A stretch of 64,000 nt of DNA from Haladaptatus cibarius D43 (lineage in GTDB: Archaea; Halobacteriota; Halobacteria; Halobacteriales; Haladaptataceae), in contig NZ_JDTH01000001.1 in NCBI RefSeq assembly GCF_000710615.1, positions 372,001-436,000 of the forward strand. The letters run 5' to 3'. Shown one piece after another: positions 18,820 to 27,747 of this stretch (its first letter is position 1; each line of letters opens with the position of its first letter). The notes under the pieces were generated by a model that made no database searches, was not told where the DNA came from, and saw nothing but the letters and a program-made list of their open reading frames with translations. The position numbers and the translations under genes were made by a program.

Positions 18820-19949
18820 GCGAGTTCGTCTACTCCCAGAAACCCATTCCAATCGAGCGTGGCGAGGGGGTCTATCTCTACGCCGAGGACGGAACCGAAT
18901 ACCTCGACTTCGGCGCGAGTTACGCGGTTTCGCCGGTCGGCCACTGCCACCCCGAAGTGGTTTCAGCGGTGCAGGAACAGGCCGCGGAATTGCTGTTCGT
19001 TCACGCTTCGTATCCGACGGAATCGCGCGATTCGCTGTACGAGAAGTTGGCGACCGTCGCGCCTTCCGGCCTCGAAAACGTCTGGCTCTGTAACTCCGGA
19101 ACGGAGGCGAACGAAGCGGCGCTGAAGTTCGCCAGAAGTGCCACCGGCAAGTCAAAAATCGTCGCCGCGAAGCGCGGCTTTCACGGGCGCACCATGGGGT
19201 CGCTCTCGGTGACGTGGAAGCCGAAATATCGCACCCCGTTCGAACCGCTCGTGGACGACGTGGAGTTCGTCACCTACGGCGACGAGGACGAACTCGCGGA
19301 AGCAGTAGACGACGACACCGCCGCGGTCATCCTCGAACCCGTGCAGGGCGAGGGCGGCGTCAATCCCGCGACGAAGAGCTATCTCCAAACCGCGCGCGAC
19401 CTGACCGCCGAATCGGGCACGGCTTTGCTGTTCGACGAGATTCAGACCGGACTCGGCCGGACGGGCGCGTTCTGGGCATGCGAACACGCCGGAGTGACGC
19501 CGGACATCCTCACGACTGCGAAAGGATTGGCCAGCGGTCTGCCAATCGGCACGACCCTCTGTGCCGACTGGATTGCCGAGGACGCCGGGTCGCACGGTTC
19601 GACCTTCAGCGGGAGTCCGGTCGTCAGCGCGGCGGCGAAGGCGACCCTCTCGGTACTCGTCGAAGAGAACCTTCCGGCACACGCGGCGGAGATGGGCGAA
19701 TATCTTCAGTCGGAACTGCACGCCGCGAACCTCCCAGTTCGTGATATTCGCGGTCACGGCCTGCTGGTCGGAATCGAAGTGAAACGCGGCGCGAACCGTC
19801 TCGTGAAGGAACTCGCGCTCTCTCACCAAATCCTCGCACTTCCGGCGGGACGGAGCGTTCTGCGTCTGCTTCCGCCACTGACCGTCGAAACGGCGCATCT
19901 CGACAGGGTAGTTGCGGCGCTGTCGGACGTGTTGGGAGGGGAAGAATGA
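18816..19949 (+). CDS. argD: [LysW]-glutamate-semialdehyde aminotransferase (ArgD/LysJ)
   Basis: Class III PLP aminotransferase of 377 residues, making LysW-bound ornithine with glutamate as donor. Visible motifs are YLDFGASYAVSPVGHCHPEV, CNSGTEANEAALKFAR, the aspartate of LLFDEIQTGLGRTG, and the PLP lysine in LTTAKGLASGLPIG. Start and stop both overlap neighbouring genes by four bases, as expected in a tightly coupled operon. Confidence 0.95.
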   Translation: MSEFVYSQKPIPIERGEGVYLYAEDGTEYLDFGASYAVSPVGHCHPEVVSAVQEQAAELLFVHASYPTESRDSLYEKLATVAPSGLENVWLCNSGTEANEAALKFARSATGKSKIVAAKRGFHGRTMGSLSVTWKPKYRTPFEPLVDDVEFVTYGDEDELAEAVDDDTAAVILEPVQGEGGVNPATKSYLQTARDLTAESGTALLFDEIQTGLGRTGAFWACEHAGVTPDILTTAKGLASGLPIGTTLCADWIAEDAGSHGSTFSGSPVVSAAAKATLSVLVEENLPAHAAEMGEYLQSELHAANLPVRDIRGHGLLVGIEVKRGANRLVKELALSHQILALPAGRSVLRLLPPLTVETAHLDRVVAALSDVLGGEE

Positions 19950-21037
19950 CGCTATCGAAAGCCATGACAGCACCGAAAATCGCGCAATCAGACGCACACG
20001 ATTTGCTGGTCGAACTGGTCGAAACGCCGTCAGTGTCGGGAAACGAGGAGATTTGTGCCGAACTGCTCGCCTCGTTCTTCGAGGAACAGGGCCGTGAGGC
20101 GTGGATAGACGACGCCGGAAACGTCCGCGCGCCGGGAAACGGAGTCCTGCTCACGTCGCACATCGACACGGTTCCGGGGGAAATCCCGGTCGAAGTCGAT
20201 GGCGGCGTTCTCTGGGGTCGCGGAAGCGTGGACGCCAAAGGCCCGCTCGCGGCGATGGCGGTGACAGCAATCCAGACAGGAGCGAGTTTCGTCGGTGTCG
20301 TTGGCGAGGAAACCGACTCACGCGGTGCGCGTCACCTCGTCCAAAACTACGAGGAACCCGAATTTGTTGTCAATGGCGAACCAAGTGGTTGGGACGCCGT
20401 CACGCTCGGCTATCGTGGCTTCCTCTCGGGAACCTACTCTGTTTCCGTCGAATCCGTCCACACTTCGCGGCCGGAAGCGAACGCTATCCAGCACGCGGTC
20501 AGTTGGCTGTCGAAAATCGAATCGGCCTTTGACTCAAACGCCGATTCGACGGGAAAGGCGGGTTCGACGGACGAGTCGGGTTCCGTCTTTGAATCCGTGA
20601 CTGCGAAACCGGTTTCGTTCGACGGTGGACTCGCGGCAGATGGTTTGGCAACGGAAGCCGAAATCGAAGTCCAGTTCAGAATCCCGCCGGGGACGACGGC
20701 GGACGAGATTTGTGAGATTGCCGAATCCGAACTGGATGCGGGGGAAGTCTCGTGGCACGATTCGATTCAGCCGACCATGGCCAGTCCGCGCACAGAATTG
20801 GCGCGGGCGTTTCGCGTGGCGATTCGAGGCGAGGATGGCGACCCGAGTTTGCTCCGTAAAACCGGAACCAGCGACGCGAACATCTACGCCGAGGCGTGGG
20901 ATTGCCCGGTCGTGACCTACGGGCCGGGCGATTCGTCGCTCGACCACACGCCGGACGAACACCTCGAACTCGCGGAGTTCGACGAGTCCGTGGCCGTCCT
21001 TTCGGCGGTCTGTGAATCGCTGGGGGAGAAACTATGA
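19946..21037 (+). CDS. argE: [LysW]-ornithine hydrolase (ArgE/LysK, M20 family)
   Basis: Zinc metallopeptidase of 363 residues that releases ornithine from LysW. The metal ligand HIDTVPG and the WGRGSVDAKGPLAAM segment are in the first half. The catalytic GEETDSRGAR and the TYGPGDSSLDHTPDEHL metal ligand are also present. Around residues 195-215 there is a low-complexity Ser/Gly/Asp insert (DSNADSTGKAGSTDESGS) absent from compact relatives. The first ATG (19946) overlaps argD; a second ATG eight codons... within MTLSKAMTAPK is possible. Confidence 0.93.
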   Translation: MTLSKAMTAPKIAQSDAHDLLVELVETPSVSGNEEICAELLASFFEEQGREAWIDDAGNVRAPGNGVLLTSHIDTVPGEIPVEVDGGVLWGRGSVDAKGPLAAMAVTAIQTGASFVGVVGEETDSRGARHLVQNYEEPEFVVNGEPSGWDAVTLGYRGFLSGTYSVSVESVHTSRPEANAIQHAVSWLSKIESAFDSNADSTGKAGSTDESGSVFESVTAKPVSFDGGLAADGLATEAEIEVQFRIPPGTTADEICEIAESELDAGEVSWHDSIQPTMASPRTELARAFRVAIRGEDGDPSLLRKTGTSDANIYAEAWDCPVVTYGPGDSSLDHTPDEHLELAEFDESVAVLSAVCESLGEKL

Positions 21038-21969
21038 CTCGCCACTTCCTCGACGTGGACGACCTGTCCCCGAGCGAACTGGCCGACGTGCTTTCGCTCG
21101 CGGCCGAGTTCAAGAAAAACGGCTCGCCGTCAGAACTCTCGGGCCAGACGCTCGCCATGTTGTTCGAAAAGCCGAGCACGCGCACTCGTCTCTCGTTCGA
21201 GACGGGAATGACGCAACTCGGCGGGCACGCCGTCTTCATGGGGCCGGAACACACCCACCTCGACCACGGAGAACCCGTCTCGGATACGGGGAGAGTGCTC
21301 TCGCGTTACGTGGATTTCGTCATGGGGCGCGTGTTCGACCACGACTGTCTGGTCGAGATGGCAGAGTACGCGACGGTTCCGATAATCAACGGCCTGTCGG
21401 ACATCGCGCATCCGTGTCAGTCGCTCGCCGATTTGCTCACGATTCGGGAGTTCGTCGAGGCACAAGACGCCTCGGAACCCGCGAGCGGGCATGGCCCGCG
21501 AGCCTTCGAAGACGTGTCGGTCGCGTGGGTCGGCGACGGAAACAACGTGCTCAACTCCTTCGCAATCGCGGCTTCGACGGTCGGACTCGACCTGACGGTT
21601 GCGACGCCTGAAGGGTACGAACCGTCGAGCGACGCACTCGGGCGAGCGAATGACCGCGGTCGCTCGCCTGCGCTGACGAACGACCCTGAGGAAGCGGTGG
21701 CTGACGCGGACATCGTCTATACTGACGTGTGGGTCAGCATGGGCGAGGAGGACGAGCGCGAGGAGAAATTGGCCGCGTTCGATGGTTTCCAACTGAACGA
21801 TGACCTGCGTCCCGATTCGGCGCATGTCATGCACTGTCTGCCCGCCCATCGCGGCGAAGAGATTACTGGCGGCGTGCTGGAAAGCGACCGCTCGTTGGCG
21901 TGGAATCAAGCCGAAAACAGGCTTCACGCACAGAAGGCGTTGTTGGCGTATCTCGACGAAAAACGGTAG
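21034..21969 (+). CDS. argF: Ornithine carbamoyltransferase
   Basis: Makes citrulline from ornithine and carbamoyl phosphate. It has 311 residues, the normal length. The carbamoyl-phosphate loop FEKPSTRTRLSFE is at about residues 47-59. HPCQSLADLLT, the ornithine-binding DVWVSMG and the MHCLPAHRGEEIT motif are all intact. It overlaps argE by four bases and ends the arginine cluster. The segment DASEPASGHGPRAFED is a small insert coded by GC-rich near-palindromic DNA, and a hairpin lies at 21641-21668. Confidence 0.96.
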   Translation: MTRHFLDVDDLSPSELADVLSLAAEFKKNGSPSELSGQTLAMLFEKPSTRTRLSFETGMTQLGGHAVFMGPEHTHLDHGEPVSDTGRVLSRYVDFVMGRVFDHDCLVEMAEYATVPIINGLSDIAHPCQSLADLLTIREFVEAQDASEPASGHGPRAFEDVSVAWVGDGNNVLNSFAIAASTVGLDLTVATPEGYEPSSDALGRANDRGRSPALTNDPEEAVADADIVYTDVWVSMGEEDEREEKLAAFDGFQLNDDLRPDSAHVMHCLPAHRGEEITGGVLESDRSLAWNQAENRLHAQKALLAYLDEKR

Positions 21970-21994
21970 TACGGGTGTCCAGTAGGTCAACAGT

Positions 21995-22471
21995 TTAGCG
22001 CCGGTAGGCCGCGGCAAACACCGCGCCCAACACGACGCCATACAGGAGATGACCGACAAGGCTCGTCGGGTCGAGATTCGGAACCGGCGGCATTTCCATC
22101 CCGACTGCACCCAACCAGAGCGGCATGATGATTGCCGCGGCAACGAACCACAGGAGGACGCCGTACACTGCTCCCAAACCGGTCGTCGGAACGATTCTGT
22201 CGGCGTATTTTCTAAGACTGGTCATCGTCATGATACCCCCGAAGACGAGGCCGAACACGATGCTGTGGAAGAGGTGGGCAACCCACCCCATCGTCGCGCC
22301 GTCGAGTCCGTAGAGGGACGCGATAGTCGGCATCACTCCCATCGACTGCATGAGGATGCCGAAGACGATGCCACCCGCCAGCCCGCCGAGAATCGAACTC
22401 GACCACGTTTTGTTGATTATTCCTCGTTGTCGGACGGATTCACTGATGCGTCTCGTTCTTTTCTGTGCCAT
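21995..22471 (-). CDS. Multi-pass membrane protein of unknown function
   Basis: A 158-residue protein with four transmembrane segments after a basic N-terminus (MAQKRTRRISESVRQRG). The helices start at about residues 27, 64, 100 and 138. The pattern of Gly-rich helices and conserved His (AHLFHSIVFGLVFG; LVGHLLYGVVLGAVFA) suggests two repeated halves. It resembles the small haloarchaeal membrane families annotated only as domains of unknown function. It is convergent with argF, 25 bases apart. Confidence 0.75.
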   Translation of the reverse strand: MAQKRTRRISESVRQRGIINKTWSSSILGGLAGGIVFGILMQSMGVMPTIASLYGLDGATMGWVAHLFHSIVFGLVFGGIMTMTSLRKYADRIVPTTGLGAVYGVLLWFVAAAIIMPLWLGAVGMEMPPVPNLDPTSLVGHLLYGVVLGAVFAAAYRR

Positions 22472-22640
22472 GCATTAGCGTAGTCCACGAATAACGATAG
22501 GAATTTCCGCAGAGCATGGACAGGACAGACCGCAGTAAGAACGCACAAAACAACCGTTTGTGGCGGCTTGAGTTTTGAAGACCAGTTGATTGACGGGTAG
22601 CCTTTTGCTTCCAACACCCGAAGGGAATACGGGGTTCACG

Positions 22641-23636
22641 ATGGGAGAGGATACGACGCGACTCGGTTTTGTGGGGGACGTAATGCTGGGGCGGTTGGTG
22701 GATGAACGACAGCGACAGCGGAGTGTCACCGCTGTTTGGGGAAACGTCGAGAGACATCTCAAAGCGTTGGATGGGCTGTTTATCAACCTCGAATGCTGTC
22801 TGTCGGCCCGCGGAACGCCGTGGACGGACACCTATCGACCGTTTCACTTTCGGGCCGACCCGGATTGGGCGATTCCGGCGCTGAACGCGGTCGGCGTCGA
22901 TTGGGCGAACCTCGCCAACAACCACATGCTGGATTACGGCCCGGACGCACTCCGCGATACGATTTCCTATCTGGGCGACGCCGAAATCGCACACTCCGGC
23001 GCGGGAATCGACGTGGAATCGGCCCGCGCTCCCGCGTTCGTTTTTATCGACGGCCTCGACATCGCGTTCGTCTCGTTCACCGACAACACGCCGGAGTTCG
23101 CCGCCGAATCGGACAGTCCCGGAACCGCTCACGTCGAATTTGATGTGACGAACGATAAGGCGGCGCGAATCATCGGTAACTCGCTCGCACAGGCCCGCGA
23201 AACGAACCCCGATTTGCTCGTGGCGTCGCTCCACTGGGGCCTGAACATGCGCACCAAACCCACCGTCGAATTTCGGGAATTCGCCCGCTGGTTGGCGGAG
23301 CAGGGCGTTGACATCGTTCACGGCCACAGCGCGCACGTCTTTCAGGGCGTGGAGGTCGTTGACGGAACGGTCGTCCTGTACGACACTGGCGATTTTCTAG
23401 ACGACTACGCGGTCGATTCCGAACGACACAACGACCGCAGTTTCGTGTTCGAACTGACCGTCGAGGGCGACGAACTTGCGGAACTCAGATTACATCCGAC
23501 CGAAATCTACGACCTCGCGGTTCACGAGGCCGAACACTACGCGGGCAACTGGAGTATGCAACAGATGGATTCACTTTCCTCGGCGTTCGGAACGCAGTTC
23601 GAGCGCGAAGACGACGAACTCGTCTTGTCGCTGTGA
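22641..23636 (+). CDS. CapA/PgsA-type poly-gamma-glutamate capsule-like protein
   Basis: A 331-residue member of the metallophosphatase-like CapA family. Visible motifs are LGFVGDVMLGR near the start, FINLECCLS, NLANNHMLDYG, the VASLHWGLNMRTKPT segment and the histidines of VDIVHGHSAHVFQGVE. Bacterial relatives take part in poly-gamma-glutamate export. In archaea the role is unproven, and no other capsule genes are adjacent. ATG 22641 (MGEDTTRLGFVGDV) is chosen because upstream codons use a TTG start and lack family resemblance. No signal peptide is apparent. Confidence 0.85.
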   Translation: MGEDTTRLGFVGDVMLGRLVDERQRQRSVTAVWGNVERHLKALDGLFINLECCLSARGTPWTDTYRPFHFRADPDWAIPALNAVGVDWANLANNHMLDYGPDALRDTISYLGDAEIAHSGAGIDVESARAPAFVFIDGLDIAFVSFTDNTPEFAAESDSPGTAHVEFDVTNDKAARIIGNSLAQARETNPDLLVASLHWGLNMRTKPTVEFREFARWLAEQGVDIVHGHSAHVFQGVEVVDGTVVLYDTGDFLDDYAVDSERHNDRSFVFELTVEGDELAELRLHPTEIYDLAVHEAEHYAGNWSMQQMDSLSSAFGTQFEREDDELVLSL

Positions 23637-23733
23637 CGCCGATTTCCGCCTTTCGAATCCGTTTCGACTTTCACCCTTGCCAGCGTTGCCACCGTCCGCG
23701 CCTTTTTCACCTCGGAACGCATCCACCCCGGCA

Positions 23734-25002
23734 ATGAACCTGACGCTCTCGAATCCGACCGCGCCGGTTCCCGACAGCGCGGACGACGGGGTATGGCTCG
23801 CCTGCATCGACTGTGAGTGGACTGGCCCGCCGTTCGATGAAATCCGTTATCGGTGTCCGGACTGCGAGAGTCTACTCGAAGTCTGCTACGAAGACCACCC
23901 GACCTTCGAGGATTTCGCGGAATCGGACGGGAGCGGTGTCTGGCGGTACGCAGACGCCCTTCCGGTCGAATCCGGCGTGAGCATCGAGGAAGGAAACACG
24001 CCGCTGTACGCGGCACCGACCATCGAGGAGGAAGTCGGCGTCTCGAACCTGCGGGTCAAACACGAGGGGATGAATCCGACGGGAAGTTTCAAAGACCGCG
24101 GGATGACGCTCGGGGTGAAAGTCGCCGAAAAGCTCGGGACCGACAGATTGGCCTGCGCCAGCACCGGGAACACCAGCGCGGCGTTAGCGTGCTACGGCGC
24201 GCGGGCAGAAACCGAGGTTCTCGTTCTCCTTCCCGCCGGAAAAGTCGCCGCCGGAAAGGTGGCGCAGGCGAGTCTCCACGGCGCGCGAATTCTCGAAGTT
24301 GACGGCAACTTCGACGACTGCCTCGACATCGTCTCCGAACTCGCAAATCGCGGCGAGGCGTACCTGCTCAACTCGCTGAATCCCTTCCGACTGGAAGGAC
24401 AGAAGACGATTGGCTTGGAAATCGTAGAGCAGTTCCGCGACCAGACGGGCGACCTTCCCGACAGAATCGTCCTCCCAGTGGGGAACGCCGGAAACACCAG
24501 CGCGCTGTTCAAGGCGTTCCGCGAACTCGTGGCAGCAGAGGAACTGACACCCGAGGAAGTGCCAGTTTTGACCGGGGTGCAAGCAGAGGGTGCAGCTCCG
24601 ATGGTCGAAGCCGTCGAAACCGACGCGGACGAAGTCCGTCGCTGGGACGAGGTAGAAACCATCGCAACTGCCATCCGAATCGGCAATCCGGTCAACACAC
24701 CGAAAGCCCTCCCCGCGATTCGGGAAACCGGCGGCACCGCAATCGCCGTCACGGACGAAGCAATCACGGACGCTCAGCGAGCGTTGGCTGGTGACGGAAT
24801 CGGCGTCGAACCTGCCAGCGCGGCCAGCGTTGCTGGCCTTCGCAAACTCCGCGAATCCGGGGAAATTTCGGCGGACGAAAACGTCGTCTGCCTGACCACG
24901 GGACACCTGCTGAAAGACCCCGACGCCGCCGCGGAGGCGGGCGTCGAACCGGAACCCGTTCCCGCCGACACCGACGACGTACTGGAACATCTGTCGCGGT
25001 GA
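23734..25002 (+). CDS. thrC: Threonine synthase
   Basis: PLP enzyme converting O-phosphohomoserine to threonine. It has 422 residues. A rubredoxin-like zinc knuckle opens the protein (CIDCEW then CPDCESLLEVC). The PLP lysine follows in NPTGSFKDRGM, the Ser/Thr loop is CASTGNTSAALACYG, and the phosphate-binding glycines are PVGNAGNTSALF. ATG 23734 begins the first conserved residues; the open frame upstream overlaps the capA-like gene in another phase and is not coding. It appears monocistronic. Confidence 0.93.
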   Translation: MNLTLSNPTAPVPDSADDGVWLACIDCEWTGPPFDEIRYRCPDCESLLEVCYEDHPTFEDFAESDGSGVWRYADALPVESGVSIEEGNTPLYAAPTIEEEVGVSNLRVKHEGMNPTGSFKDRGMTLGVKVAEKLGTDRLACASTGNTSAALACYGARAETEVLVLLPAGKVAAGKVAQASLHGARILEVDGNFDDCLDIVSELANRGEAYLLNSLNPFRLEGQKTIGLEIVEQFRDQTGDLPDRIVLPVGNAGNTSALFKAFRELVAAEELTPEEVPVLTGVQAEGAAPMVEAVETDADEVRRWDEVETIATAIRIGNPVNTPKALPAIRETGGTAIAVTDEAITDAQRALAGDGIGVEPASAASVAGLRKLRESGEISADENVVCLTTGHLLKDPDAAAEAGVEPEPVPADTDDVLEHLSR

Positions 25003-25073
25003 CCGCGACCCTGTCGGCCCCCTCACCTCGAACCGCCAACAGCGTCAAACGATACCCTCCCTGAACGAAAAAC

Positions 25074-26318
25074 ATGGTGGAGGAAACCGACGTTCTGATT
25101 CTCGGAGGAGGAATCACTGGAACCGGTATCGCACGCGACCTCGAACTCCGCGGTTTGGATACGGTGGTCGTGGAACGGGGGCGACTCGCGGACGGAGCGA
25201 CCGGAAACATGCACGGCCTCCTGCACAGTGGCGCTCGCTACGCGGTCGCCGACCCGGAGAGTGCGAGGAATTGTATCGAAGAAAACCGGATTCTGCGCGA
25301 CATTGCGAGCCACTGCGTCGATGAAACCGGCGGCTACTTCGTGCAACTGGCGGAGGACGACGAATCGCACTTCGAGCGGTCGAGACAGGCCTGTCTCGAT
25401 TGCGGTATCGACGTGGAATCGGTTTCCGCGGAAGAAATCCGAGAAGACCATCCGTACCTCGCATCGGAAACGAAACGGGCGTTTCGAGTGCCCGACGCCG
25501 TGATTCATCCGTTCCCGCTCACGGTCGCTAACGCCGTCGATGCCCGCGACCACGGTGGAATCATCGAAACGCACGCGGAAGTCGTGGATATACTCGTCGA
25601 GGGCGGGGCCGTGGTAGGGGCAGAAGTGCGGTATCGAGAGGAATCGAAAATCGAGACGATTCGTGCCCGACACGTCGTCAACGCGACGGGTGCATGGGCC
25701 GAATCGGTCGGCGCGATGGCGAACATCGAGATTCCCATGCGGCCGTCGAAGGGAGTAATGGTCGTCGTGGATTTCCCGTCACTCGACACCGTCGTCAACC
25801 ACTGTCGCCCGGCGACGGACGGCGACATCGTCCTGCCACACGAAAACACGGCCATCATCGGGACGACGAGCGTCGAAGTCGAGAATCCCGATGACTACCC
25901 GAAGGCGCAGTGGGAGGAAGATTTGATGATTGAAGAGGCGAGCAGGACGATTCCCGATATTGCGACAGCGAGAACCATCCGGTCGTACTGGGGCGTCAGA
26001 CCGCTGTTCGGCGGGACGGACGTAACCCTCGAAGACGGACGCGCGCTGACCCGCGATTTCGCGCTTCTCGACCACGGCGAGCGGGACGACAGACCGGGAA
26101 TGACGACCATCGTCGGCGGGAAGTTGACGACGTATCGGCAGATGGCTGAGGCGGTTTCCGACCACGTCAGTTCAGAACTCGGCGTGAGCGAACCGTGTCG
26201 AACCGCGACGGAACCGCTCCCCGGTCGGGACGACCCGGACGAACTTCGGAATACACTGGACGAGTTCGGCCCGCTTCCGCCCGCGGAGGAACTAGCCTCC
26301 GACGTGATTCGGGATTAA
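25074..26318 (+). CDS. FAD-dependent glycerol-3-phosphate dehydrogenase-like protein (GlpA-like, short)
   Basis: A flavoprotein of 414 residues with the dinucleotide fold DVLILGGGITGTGIARDLELRGLDTVVVERG at the N-terminus. Conserved GlpA/GlpD segments GATGNMHGLLHSGARY, VNATGAWAE, IIGTTSVEVENPDDYP and SYWGVRPLFGG are present. Full GlpA proteins also carry a C-terminal iron-sulfur (BFD-like) domain; this protein stops before it, and no glpB or glpC follows. The substrate may be glycerol-3-phosphate or a related compound. Its stop overlaps the stop of the convergent transporter gene by four bases. Confidence 0.85.
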   Translation: MVEETDVLILGGGITGTGIARDLELRGLDTVVVERGRLADGATGNMHGLLHSGARYAVADPESARNCIEENRILRDIASHCVDETGGYFVQLAEDDESHFERSRQACLDCGIDVESVSAEEIREDHPYLASETKRAFRVPDAVIHPFPLTVANAVDARDHGGIIETHAEVVDILVEGGAVVGAEVRYREESKIETIRARHVVNATGAWAESVGAMANIEIPMRPSKGVMVVVDFPSLDTVVNHCRPATDGDIVLPHENTAIIGTTSVEVENPDDYPKAQWEEDLMIEEASRTIPDIATARTIRSYWGVRPLFGGTDVTLEDGRALTRDFALLDHGERDDRPGMTTIVGGKLTTYRQMAEAVSDHVSSELGVSEPCRTATEPLPGRDDPDELRNTLDEFGPLPPAEELASDVIRD

Positions 26319-27541
26319 TGAATCCGGGCAAGTCCGAGGACGATGCTCGCGCTGACGAGCAAACACACGAGCAGGCCTGCAAACGCGATTGTGTATCCGG
26401 CCTGTCCCGCGACGAATCCGACGTAGGTCGTCCCGAGACTGCCGAGGCCGATGTAAATCGTCCTTGTCGCACCGAGGTCGCCGCCCATGCTTCCGTCCGG
26501 AAATACGTCCATCAGGTGCGCCTGCATCGCTGGCGGGTAGGCCATCAATCCCGCAGAGAAGACCACGACGCTCGCGGTCACTGCGAGCGTACTGGTTGTC
26601 AGAATGACCCCCGCGAGAGCGAGCGTTGCGACGACCAGCGACCCGGCGGCGACGACGGGCCGCGAAATCCGGTCGCCGAGCGACCCTGACAGCGGTTTCA
26701 CCAGCGCGCCGACGACGAACAGCACGGCGAAGCCACCGCCCGCGAGTTCCGGGGAAAAGTTCTTTGCCTCCTGCAAAAATGTCGGGAGAAATCCGGTAAC
26801 CGACTGCCAGACGAACGCGTACAGCGAGTAGGCGACGAGCAAGGCCGCGGTTCTGCGGTTGGCGAACCGCCTCCCAGTCTTCTGAACATCGCCGACTACT
26901 GCTCTCCCAGCATCGGCGTCGATTCGCGGCGGCGTGTAGGCTTCGCGGTTCCACTGGTGGAGCAGGGCGAGGACGACAAGCAGAGCGATTGCAACCGGAA
27001 GAAACGCGAACCGCCACGTCGCAACTGCGAGGACGACGATTGCAAGCCCTGCCGCGAGTGCGCCGCCAGCGTCTCCCGACGCGCCGTGGAGGCCGAAGGC
27101 CTGTCCTCGGCGCGAGACAAACAAGTCGGAGACGAGCGCCCTCGCCGGGGTCGGATACAGTCCCGCTCCAGTTCCGACGACTGCCGCACCGAGCAGAAAC
27201 ATTGCGTAGGTCGGCGCGCTGGCGAGGACGCCGAACCCAACGATAAGGAGCGAAAGTCCGGTGGCGAGGAGCGTCTTCCGCGACAGGTGGTCGGAGAGTC
27301 GCCCGCTCGGATACTGGCCGAGAGCGTACAGGCCCCAGAGCAGGGTGAATGCCAATCCGGCCTGAAATTCCGTGATTCGGAGCGACTCCATCACGGTCGG
27401 AAGCATGGGCGACAGGACGAGCCTGCCCGTCTGAATCATCGCCCAGCCCAGCGAGACGGCGAGGAGGAGTTTTCCCGAGTAGCCCGTTACCAGTCGCTCT
27501 TTCCCAGTCGATTGCTTGCTATCCACGAGTTCCTCGCCCAC
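26315..27541 (-). CDS. Major facilitator superfamily transporter
   Basis: A 408-residue transporter with about twelve hydrophobic segments in two halves. The loop 2-3 motif region GQYPSGRLSDHLSRKT (the G-x-x-x-D-R-x-G-R-like signature) follows the first two helices. The second half starts near the LFVVGALVKPLSGSLGDRISR repeat of that motif. The GTG start at 27541 gives a 25-residue polar lead before helix 1. The substrate cannot be inferred. The convergent GlpA-like gene is the only hint of context. Confidence 0.87.
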   Translation of the reverse strand: MGEELVDSKQSTGKERLVTGYSGKLLLAVSLGWAMIQTGRLVLSPMLPTVMESLRITEFQAGLAFTLLWGLYALGQYPSGRLSDHLSRKTLLATGLSLLIVGFGVLASAPTYAMFLLGAAVVGTGAGLYPTPARALVSDLFVSRRGQAFGLHGASGDAGGALAAGLAIVVLAVATWRFAFLPVAIALLVVLALLHQWNREAYTPPRIDADAGRAVVGDVQKTGRRFANRRTAALLVAYSLYAFVWQSVTGFLPTFLQEAKNFSPELAGGGFAVLFVVGALVKPLSGSLGDRISRPVVAAGSLVVATLALAGVILTTSTLAVTASVVVFSAGLMAYPPAMQAHLMDVFPDGSMGGDLGATRTIYIGLGSLGTTYVGFVAGQAGYTIAFAGLLVCLLVSASIVLGLARIH

Positions 27542-27596
27542 GGTTCGAAGCGAAGTATGGCGGGTACTTGAGTCCGGCTTTCGCGGCAGGGTGGGG

Positions 27597-27740
27597 TCAG
27601 AGTTCGTCGAGCGGCGTCAGGTCATTCGGGTCGATAGCTCTACTTCCACGCGCTTTCCCGGCGAGTTCTCTAATTTGTGAATTGTCATTACGTGTGTCTG
27701 GTTCCGTCTCCGTATAAAAAATCTCGTCCGCTGGTTGCAT
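27597..27740 (-). CDS. Small acidic protein (47 aa) directly downstream of serA
   Basis: A frame from ATG 27740 to TGA 27597-27599, starting 8 bases after the serA stop on the same strand, so probably in the same transcript. The product is soluble and charged (MQPADEIFYTETEPD...IDPNDLTPLDEL), with no membrane segment, cysteines or known motif. Its acidic composition is normal for a haloarchaeal protein, and the tight spacing supports real coding. A link to serine synthesis is only suggested by position. Confidence 0.55.
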   Translation of the reverse strand: MQPADEIFYTETEPDTRNDNSQIRELAGKARGSRAIDPNDLTPLDEL

Positions 27741-27747
27741 CAGCGAT

